Below are positions 15,661 to 20,457 of a stretch of DNA of 20,457 nt, piece after piece. The notes beneath the pieces were generated by a model. The model saw nothing but the letters and a program-made list of their open reading frames with translations, was not told the DNA's origin and did no database searches. The DNA comes from an uncultured Actinomyces sp. (lineage in GTDB: Bacteria > Actinomycetota > Actinomycetes > Actinomycetales > Actinomycetaceae), in contig CAMFDH010000005.1 in NCBI GenBank assembly GCA_945949035.1, positions 1 to 20,457 on the forward strand. Reading direction: 5' to 3'. The position numbers were made by a program, and so were the translations under genes. The first letter of the stretch is position 1; every line of letters begins with the position of its first letter.

Positions 15661-15674
15661 GCACTTCTACCCAG

Positions 15675-15700
15675 AGGCGCCGGCGAACAGGCTGGCGCCT
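15675..15700 (+). terminator. Hairpin downstream of the DUF624 gene
   Basis: Arms 15675-15684 and 15691-15700 pair over 10 positions including one G-U, with a 6-base loop, 14 bases past the stop. No U-tract follows, so it may need a factor or act as a 3' protector. Confidence 0.5.
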
Positions 15701-15756
15701 TCGTGGCAACTAGTAAATCGAGCCCCGAGGGATGTGCAAAAGGTTTCTCAGCCAGG

Positions 15757-15762
15757 TACTCT
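15757..15762 (+). promoter_or_regulatory. Possible -10 element of the sugar-uptake operon
   Basis: TACTCT fits TAnnnT and would place the start of transcription about 8 bases before the palindromic operator, a position suited to repression. The -35 region is poor, so this is a weak call. Confidence 0.25.
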
Positions 15763-15776
15763 AGAGCCGTCGACGT

Positions 15777-15794
15777 TCCGGAAACGTTTCCGGA
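15777..15794. promoter_or_regulatory. LacI-family operator (perfect 18-base palindrome)
   Basis: TCCGGAAACGTTTCCGGA is identical to its reverse complement and contains the GAAACGTTTC core with central CG typical of LacI-family operators. It ends 68 bases before the ATG of the binding-protein gene. The LacI-family gene at the end of the same locus is the obvious candidate to bind it; that pairing is inferred. Confidence 0.8.
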
Positions 15795-15862
15795 GACTTG
15801 AGCACCGCACTCATAGTGGAGTGAGACTGTCAAAACCGACTCTTCTTTCAGGAGACACATTA

Positions 15863-17224
15863 ATGAACAAGAAGTTCGTAAGAATCGCTGCCAGCAGCGC
15901 CGCTGTGGCCCTACTGGCCGGCACAATGACTGCTTGCAGCAGTAGCTCTGACACCCCGGCCTCCGGCGACGCTGGTGGGGATGCAAGTGAGGGGCAGGTC
16001 TACTACCTGAACTTCAAGCCAGAAGTTGCAGATGCATGGAAGGCACTCGCCAAGACCTACACCGAGGAGACCGGTGTTCCGGTCACCGTGGAGACCGCAG
16101 CTTCAGGCACCTACGATGCCACTCTGAAGTCAGAGATGGCCAAGTCCGGTGCTCCGACGCTGTTCCAGGTGGGCGGACCAGTCGGTCTTTCCGTTTGGGA
16201 CGACTACACGGCTGACCTGTCCGGAAGCGCTATCTACAGCAGCCTCAAGGACGAGAGCATGGCCCTGAAGAACTCTGATGGCGTGGTCAAGGGTGTTCCC
16301 TACGTCGTCGAGACCTACGGCATCATCTACAACAAGCAGCTCCTCAATGAGTACATCGCCCTCCCCGATGCCGCAGTCAAGTCGGTAGATGAGATCAACA
16401 ACTTTGACACGCTGAAGGCAGTTGCTGAGGGAATCCAGGCGAACAAGGAAGCCCTGGGAGTAGAGGGCGCATTCACCTCTGCAGGATTTGATTCCTCCTC
16501 CGACTGGCGCTTCAAGACGCACCTGGCGAACATTCCCCTGTACTACGAGTTCGAGGAGACCGGTGTAACCGGCCAGCCGGAGACACTCGAGGGTACCCAT
16601 ATGGACAACTACCAGGCCATCTTCGACCTGTACATCAACAACTCGACCACTGAGCCCTCGCTACTCTCCGGTAAGACCATTGACGATGCGAACTCTGAGT
16701 TCGCCCTCGGCAAGGCCGTCTTCTACCAGAACGGCACCTGGGCTTACAACGACATCAAGGATGCGTCAGTAGCCGATGAGGACCTCGGGATGCTCCCCAT
16801 CTACATTGGTGCCGAAGGTGAAGAGATGCAGGGTCTGGCAACTGGCTCTGAGAACTTCTGGGTCATCAACTCACAGGCATCAGAGGCCGATCAGAAGGCT
16901 TCCCTGGACTTCCTTGAGTGGGTCATTACCTCTGACGCTGGCCGCGAAGCCATCACCAACACCATGGGCTTCGTAACCCCGTTCTCAACCTTCGAGGGCT
17001 ACGAGTCAACCAACCCGCTGATCCTTGCTGACAACGAGTACTTCGCTGCAGGCAAGACCCCGGTTTCATGGAACTTCACCGTCATGCCTTCTGACGAATG
17101 GAAGAACGGCGTTGGACAGGCCCTCCTTGGTTACGCTCAGGGCAACAACGACTGGGAGACCGTGCGCGCTGCCTACGTGGACAACTGGGCCAACGAAGTA
17201 GCCCTCTCCACCTCAGGCGAGTAG
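15863..17224 (+). CDS. Sugar ABC transporter substrate-binding lipoprotein
   Basis: A 453-residue family 1 (MalE-like) extracellular binding protein. ATG 15863 is preceded by AGGAGA with 7-base spacing. A signal peptide is clear: MNKKFVR, a hydrophobic stretch, then TMTACSSSS, whose cysteine (27) should be lipidated and anchor the protein to the outer face of the membrane. A Ser/Gly/Asp-rich linker follows. The mature part starts VYYLNFKPEVADAWKALAKTYTEETG, as usual in this family, and includes GVPYVVETYGIIYNK and FWVINSQASE. The many aromatic residues suit an oligosaccharide ligand, but the sugar cannot be named. It is first in the operon with two permeases and is separated from them by a strong hairpin. 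Confidence 0.93.
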   Translation: MNKKFVRIAASSAAVALLAGTMTACSSSSDTPASGDAGGDASEGQVYYLNFKPEVADAWKALAKTYTEETGVPVTVETAASGTYDATLKSEMAKSGAPTLFQVGGPVGLSVWDDYTADLSGSAIYSSLKDESMALKNSDGVVKGVPYVVETYGIIYNKQLLNEYIALPDAAVKSVDEINNFDTLKAVAEGIQANKEALGVEGAFTSAGFDSSSDWRFKTHLANIPLYYEFEETGVTGQPETLEGTHMDNYQAIFDLYINNSTTEPSLLSGKTIDDANSEFALGKAVFYQNGTWAYNDIKDASVADEDLGMLPIYIGAEGEEMQGLATGSENFWVINSQASEADQKASLDFLEWVITSDAGREAITNTMGFVTPFSTFEGYESTNPLILADNEYFAAGKTPVSWNFTVMPSDEWKNGVGQALLGYAQGNNDWETVRAAYVDNWANEVALSTSGE

Positions 17225-17245
17225 CTACACCCAGCTAGAAGATAT

Positions 17246-17278
17246 GTCCCGGGATACCAAGTGTTGGTATCCCGGGAC
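17246..17278 (+). other. 15-bp perfect hairpin between binding-protein and permease genes
   Basis: Arms 17246-17260 and 17264-17278 are perfectly complementary around a GTG loop. The structure lies 21 bases after the binding-protein stop and 22 before the permease start. Such hairpins protect the upstream mRNA or cause partial termination, giving more binding protein than permease. The following TCTTAAAT is not a strong U-tract. Confidence 0.75.
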
Positions 17279-17300
17279 TCTTAAATCACAAGGAAAACCG

Positions 17301-18140
17301 ATGCACAAATCCTTCAATCGGTGGGGGGCGCTGTTCGCAGGACCTACAGTCATCGCCTTCATGATTGGGTTCGTGATCCCATTCTTCATGGGTCTATACC
17401 TGTCCTTCACCCGCTTCACGACAGTCACCTCCTCGAAGTGGGTGGGCCTAGATAACTACAAGGCCATCCTCGGTGACTCAAACTTCGTCCACTCGCTCTG
17501 GTACACCTCACTCTTCACCATCGCCACAACGATCATCATTAACGTGATTGCCTTCGCCATCGCATACATGCTGGTGAAAGCCATCAAGGGTCGGAATATC
17601 TTCCGCTCGGTCATCTTCATGCCGAACCTCATCGGCGGCATCGTGCTCGGTTGGATCTGGCTCCTGCTTCTCAACGGAGTTCTAGCCCACTGGGCACGAA
17701 CCATCGTCACCAGTAGCACCGATGCTTTCTGGGGCATGGTCATCGTCACCTCATGGCAGCAGATCGGCTACATGATGGTCATCTACATTGCAGGGTTGCA
17801 GTCGATTCCGACTGATGTTCTGGAGGCAGCGAAGGTGGATGGAGCAAACGGCAGGCAAACCCTGCGCCAGGTTGTTCTTCCCCTGGTCATGCCCTCGATC
17901 ACCGTGTGTACGTTCCTCACACTGACCTCGGGCTTCAAGATGTTTGACCTCAACCTCTCCCTCACCAATGGCGCTCCCGGAAGGGGTTCTGAGCTTCTCG
18001 CGCTCAATATTTTCAACACCTTCTATGGACGACCCGGGTTCGAGGGCGTTGGCCAGGCTAAAGCAGTGATCTTCCTGATCATTGTCGCTGTCATTGCTCT
18101 GATTCAGAACCGCTATGCCCGGTCGAAGGAGAACGTCTGA
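17301..18140 (+). CDS. Sugar ABC transporter permease (MalF-like)
   Basis: A 279-residue inner-membrane subunit with about six helices. ATG 17301 has AAGGA 6 bases upstream; the longer open frame from 17244 reads through the hairpin and is not credible. The family opening FAGPTVIAFMIGFVIPFFMGLYLSF is followed by GLDNYKAI. The cytoplasmic EAA loop, which docks the ATPase, reads PTDVLEAAKVDGANGRQTLRQVVLPLVMPS. It forms a heterodimer with the next gene's product, and the stop and start of the two genes overlap by one base (TGATG), showing coupling. No ATPase subunit is encoded in the locus. Confidence 0.94.
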   Translation: MHKSFNRWGALFAGPTVIAFMIGFVIPFFMGLYLSFTRFTTVTSSKWVGLDNYKAILGDSNFVHSLWYTSLFTIATTIIINVIAFAIAYMLVKAIKGRNIFRSVIFMPNLIGGIVLGWIWLLLLNGVLAHWARTIVTSSTDAFWGMVIVTSWQQIGYMMVIYIAGLQSIPTDVLEAAKVDGANGRQTLRQVVLPLVMPSITVCTFLTLTSGFKMFDLNLSLTNGAPGRGSELLALNIFNTFYGRPGFEGVGQAKAVIFLIIVAVIALIQNRYARSKENV

Positions 18141-18973
18141 TGACTGATGTGAAACGCCCCCGCGCATGGACCGTATTTTTCTCGATCCTCTCGATCGCCT
18201 ATCTGTTCCCAATCATCCTGGTGGTGATCAACTCCTTCAAGGGGAAGATCTACATCAATGACAACCCATTCGCACTCCCGAACTCAACGTCTTTTGCTGG
18301 GTTTGAGAACTATCTGCGTGGGATCGCACAGACCGACTTCTGGATGACAATCATCTGGTCGCTGGTGATTACCGTTGGCTCGGCATTCTGGATCCTTCTA
18401 TTCACCTCGATGACCGCCTGGTGGATCGTCCGTGCCAACACCAAGTTTGCGATGTTCCTCTACGTCGTGTTCCTGTTCTCCATGGTGGTTCCCTTCCAGA
18501 TGGTCATGTTTACCCTGTCGTGGTTGACGGACTTCCTCGGACTGGGAAATCCAGTTGGACTGTGGATCATCTACCTGGGTTTTGGTGCAGGACTTGCCGT
18601 CTTCATCTTCACGGGTTTCGTCAAGGCGATTCCCTACGAGTTGGAGGAAGCAGCTCGCATCGATGGTTGTGGGCCAATCCGCACCTACTTCCTCGTGGTG
18701 TTCCCTGTGCTCAAGCCAGCGGTGATCACTGTCGCGATCCTCGAGGTGATGTGGCTGTGGAACGACTACCTACTCCCCTACCTCACTCTTGATCTGAAGA
18801 AGTACAAGACCATTCCAATCGCGGTCCAGTACCTCAAGGGTGGTTTTGGAACTGTCGACATGGGGTCGATGATGGCCATTTTGGTTTTGGCCATCATTCC
18901 CGTGGTGATCTTCTACCTGTTCAGCCAGAAACACATTATTGAAGGTGTGATTTCTGGTGCGGTGAAGGGGTAA
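18140..18973 (+). CDS. Sugar ABC transporter permease (MalG-like)
   Basis: A 277-residue partner permease. After a short basic N-terminus come a first helix (VFFSILSIAYLFPIILVVINSF), the WWIVRAN segment, VPFQMVMF, and the EAA loop PYELEEAARIDGCGPIRTYFLVVFPVLKP, then the conserved WNDYLLP of MalG-type subunits. The length is normal. Its ATG overlaps the stop of the preceding permease by one base. An 11-bp hairpin follows 6 bases past its stop, before the LacI-family gene. Confidence 0.94.
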   Translation: MTDVKRPRAWTVFFSILSIAYLFPIILVVINSFKGKIYINDNPFALPNSTSFAGFENYLRGIAQTDFWMTIIWSLVITVGSAFWILLFTSMTAWWIVRANTKFAMFLYVVFLFSMVVPFQMVMFTLSWLTDFLGLGNPVGLWIIYLGFGAGLAVFIFTGFVKAIPYELEEAARIDGCGPIRTYFLVVFPVLKPAVITVAILEVMWLWNDYLLPYLTLDLKKYKTIPIAVQYLKGGFGTVDMGSMMAILVLAIIPVVIFYLFSQKHIIEGVISGAVKG

Positions 18974-18979
18974 GCGTAT

Positions 18980-19013
18980 TGGTGGGGAGGTAGCCTTTGG
19001 GTCCTCCCCACCA
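18980..19013 (+). terminator. Hairpin between the permease operon and the LacI-family gene
   Basis: Perfect 11-bp arms (18980-18990 and 19003-19013) enclose a 12-base loop, just after the permease stop. There is no good U-tract. It could terminate most transcripts while letting some read through into the regulator gene, for which I see no clear separate promoter. Confidence 0.6.
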
Positions 19014-19029
19014 CACCATTTGGAATCTC

Positions 19030-20103
19030 ATGATCACTATCAAAGAGCTGGCCTCAATCTGCGGGGTCTCTATAAGCACGGTCTCAAGAGCCATGAATGG
19101 CCGTGAGGACGTCAACCCTGAGACTCGCAAAGCCGTACAGAACGCGGCAAAGAAGTACGGTTACGTGCCGAACACGGCAGCCCGAAACCTCAAGCGCCCC
19201 CCGTCACGCACCATCGCAGTGATTGTCCAGGGTGAGACCTCGCCACTCCTCATGCAGGGCCTGGTGAAACTGGACGAGTCCCTACGCACTGAAGGCTATG
19301 AAGCAATCCTCTGCCATGTTTCCGATCGTCGGGCCAATGTCGCCACGATCGAGAATCTCATTGTTGGCGGACACTACTCCGGAGCTATCTTTCTAGGACG
19401 CTACGGCGACGATGACGGTGTCCAGGCGACCGAGTTGAGTAAGTCGCTCGCACGCATGAAGGTTCCCCTTGTTTTCTGCACGACCAAGGACTTCTCTGGA
19501 TCTTCACTTCGCCACCCTTCCGTGTCGGTGGATGATGTTGGAGGCTCGATAAGAGTCACCAAGCACCTGATTGAACAGGGGCATACACGCATCGGATTCG
19601 CCCTCATCAACCCCCATGTTCCCCCTGAAAGCGAGCATGTGTGGATGCTTCGCTTCCAGGGTTTCAAACGCGCACTCAGGGAACACGGAATAGAGCCCGA
19701 CCCTGACTTGGAGATTGTCGCCGTCGATCACAGCCAGCCGTACTCCATGGCAAACGCGTACGCCTCTACTATGCACTGGCTCGAGTCACGGAGCCATGAC
19801 TACACAGCGATCGTGTCTTCCTGTGATGCGGTGGCCGTGGGTGTGATTAGAGCACTAAATGATGAGGGCATCAGAGTCCCCGAGATGGTGTCTGTGACTG
19901 GGTTTGATGGTCTTGACTTTGGCCGTTACGCCAACCCTTCACTAACCACTCTGATTCAACCCATTGACCTGATCGCCAAGTACACCGTCTCATCGCTTCT
20001 AAAAGCGATTGCCGGTGACTCACCTACGCCCCCGCACCATGCTGTTGAAGGGGAGTTCTACCTGGGAGAATCAACCGCTCCCCTGTCGAGAGACGGTGAC
20101 TAG
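19030..20103 (+). CDS. LacI-family transcriptional regulator
   Basis: A 357-residue regulator. The N-terminal helix-turn-helix (TIKELASICGVSISTVSRAM, residues 3-22) is followed by the hinge helix (YVPNTAARNLKR, about 45-56) and a periplasmic-binding-protein-like sensor domain (TIAVIVQG onward, including VSVDDVGGS, DAVAVGVIRALNDEGI and VTGFDGLDFGRYANPSLTTL). It should bind a palindromic operator as a dimer and release it, or bind it, when a sugar is present. ATG 19030 places the helix-turn-helix at the usual distance from the N-terminus; GTG 18997 would start inside the upstream hairpin loop. The ribosome-binding site is weak (GGAA). It most likely controls the adjacent uptake operon through the palindrome at 15777-15794. 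Confidence 0.93.
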   Translation: MITIKELASICGVSISTVSRAMNGREDVNPETRKAVQNAAKKYGYVPNTAARNLKRPPSRTIAVIVQGETSPLLMQGLVKLDESLRTEGYEAILCHVSDRRANVATIENLIVGGHYSGAIFLGRYGDDDGVQATELSKSLARMKVPLVFCTTKDFSGSSLRHPSVSVDDVGGSIRVTKHLIEQGHTRIGFALINPHVPPESEHVWMLRFQGFKRALREHGIEPDPDLEIVAVDHSQPYSMANAYASTMHWLESRSHDYTAIVSSCDAVAVGVIRALNDEGIRVPEMVSVTGFDGLDFGRYANPSLTTLIQPIDLIAKYTVSSLLKAIAGDSPTPPHHAVEGEFYLGESTAPLSRDGD

Positions 20104-20138
20104 GGGCAGCCTCCTGCTGGCCCAAACCCACGCAGCAA

Positions 20139-20169
20139 GAACCCCGACATCACAATGATGCCGGGGTTT
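20139..20169. terminator. Rho-independent terminator, likely bidirectional
   Basis: An arm at 20140-20152 pairs with 20156-20168 over 13 positions with one A-C mismatch and a CAA loop; the stem core is ACCCCG/CGGGGT. It is flanked by AAGA on one side and TTTG on the other, so it can end lacI-type transcripts rightwards and RNA-gene transcripts leftwards. Confidence 0.7.
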
Positions 20170-20175
20170 GCTTTG

Positions 20176-20207
20176 TGGAGATGGCGGGAATCGAACCCAT
20201 CCTGGCC
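20176..20207 (-). other. Detached 3' end of a tmRNA/tRNA gene: probable attachment site of an integrated element
   Basis: On the minus strand the sequence reads a T-arm (GGG-TTCGATT-CCC) followed by GCCATCTCCA, the shape of a tmRNA or tRNA 3' end; CATCTCC would pair with a GGGGATG 5' end as in tmRNAs. The rest of the RNA is missing: protein-coding sequence begins about 20 bases further on. The outer T-stem no longer pairs (AT against GC). A terminator lies just beyond its 3' end. Together this is the usual appearance of a duplicated RNA-gene 3' end left at one border of an integrated phage or island. Confidence 0.65.
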
Positions 20208-20226
20208 TTGGATCGTAAGAATCTAT

Positions 20227-20457
20227 CTAGACTCTTGCGGTGTGCTCCATACGTAAATCCAGATCGTATGCTGGACTGAACCTGCTCTCCAGAACGTCAC
20301 GGACGAGCCTCATGGCACTTCCACTGAAGTAGTTACTGTGGGTTACCTTCACTGTCTCCAAAGAGTCTGACCCCACAAGCACGATATCCATGCGGCGGTC
20401 ACTATTCTGTGCATCCCGCTCAGCTTTTTCGTAGGCGTCTGTTGCGGTTCTGGAGTC
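20227..20457 (-). CDS. Unidentified protein, C-terminal 76 residues; possible RelA/SpoT-domain protein tail (5' end outside window)
   Basis: The minus-strand frame is open from the window edge to a TAG at 20227-20229. It reads AYEKAERDAQ, then DIVLVGSDSLETVKVTHSNYF, a short segment, and LVRDVLESRF before an ending rich in charged residues. The order AYxxAE, DIVLV, DS and NYF resembles the C-terminal end of stand-alone RelA/SpoT-domain proteins (which usually read DVVLV...AYPNYF); this is pattern recognition from memory and the synthetase core is out of view. If correct, the protein would handle (p)ppGpp-like nucleotides. It lies immediately inside the presumed att site, so it is probably the last gene of a mobile element. 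Its codon third positions look less GC-rich than those of its chromosomal neighbours. Confidence 0.5.
   Translation of the reverse strand, partial: DSRTATDAYEKAERDAQNSDRRMDIVLVGSDSLETVKVTHSNYFSGSAMRLVRDVLESRFSPAYDLDLRMEHTARV

Noticed and set aside
15734..15862. Upstream extension of the binding-protein gene
   Set aside because: It would place the operator inside the coding sequence and bury the signal peptide; ATG 15863 has AGGAGA in front.
17244..17300. Upstream extension of the first permease
   Set aside because: The added codons are simply the translated hairpin; ATG 17301 has a good ribosome-binding site.
1..20457. CRISPR arrays, insertion sequences, tandem repeats and complete tRNA or rRNA genes
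   Set aside because: None was seen on reading the window; the only RNA-gene sequence is the truncated 3' end at 20176-20207.

Overview
The window reads as chromosomal DNA of a high-GC Gram-positive actinobacterium. The gene order and protein types fit the order Actinomycetales, probably a member of or near the Actinomycetaceae, but I cannot name a genus from the sequence alone. Indicators are UvrD2 with an HRDC tail, a DUF2342 metalloprotease, a DUF3039 protein, GTG starts, strong G/C preference at third codon positions, and several apparently leaderless genes. Coding density is very high and no gene-free stretch exceeds 300 bases.

Left part (1-4.6 kb): the C-terminal end of a DUF2342 zinc metalloprotease and a degenerate ThiF/E1-like protein run rightwards. 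They meet, tail to tail, a leftward nudC-uvrD2 operon (NAD diphosphatase/RNA deNADding enzyme and DNA helicase) whose genes overlap by 4 bases. Middle part (4.7-9.3 kb): rph and rdgB (RNA 3' trimming and nucleotide-pool cleaning) run rightwards with a 4-base overlap. They converge on murI and a metallo-beta-lactamase-fold hydrolase (leftward, also a 4-base overlap), and then the NAD-salvage gene pncB runs rightwards. NAD metabolism is thus represented twice, by nudC and pncB.

Central-right part (9.3-15 kb): leftward nagB with a coupled DUF3039 gene, hup (HU nucleoid protein, with a clear promoter and a hairpin terminator) and pepA. These are followed by a rightward FocA-type formate channel, an unrecognised seven-helix membrane protein, and a leftward DEDD 3'-5' exonuclease.

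Right part (15-20.1 kb): a sugar-uptake locus made of a DUF624/YesL membrane protein, a lipoprotein solute-binding protein, two permeases and a LacI-family regulator. A perfect 18-base palindrome of LacI-operator type lies just upstream of the binding-protein gene. A 15-bp hairpin separates the binding-protein gene from the permeases, and an 11-bp hairpin separates the permeases from the regulator. No ATPase gene is present, so a shared ATPase elsewhere is expected.

Right edge (20.14-20.46 kb): after the regulator's terminator lies a detached 3' end of a tmRNA/tRNA gene on the minus strand. It is followed almost at once by the C-terminus of an unrelated minus-strand gene that weakly resembles RelA/SpoT-domain proteins. 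This looks like the boundary (att site) of an integrated mobile element that continues past the window and is the most interesting place to extend.
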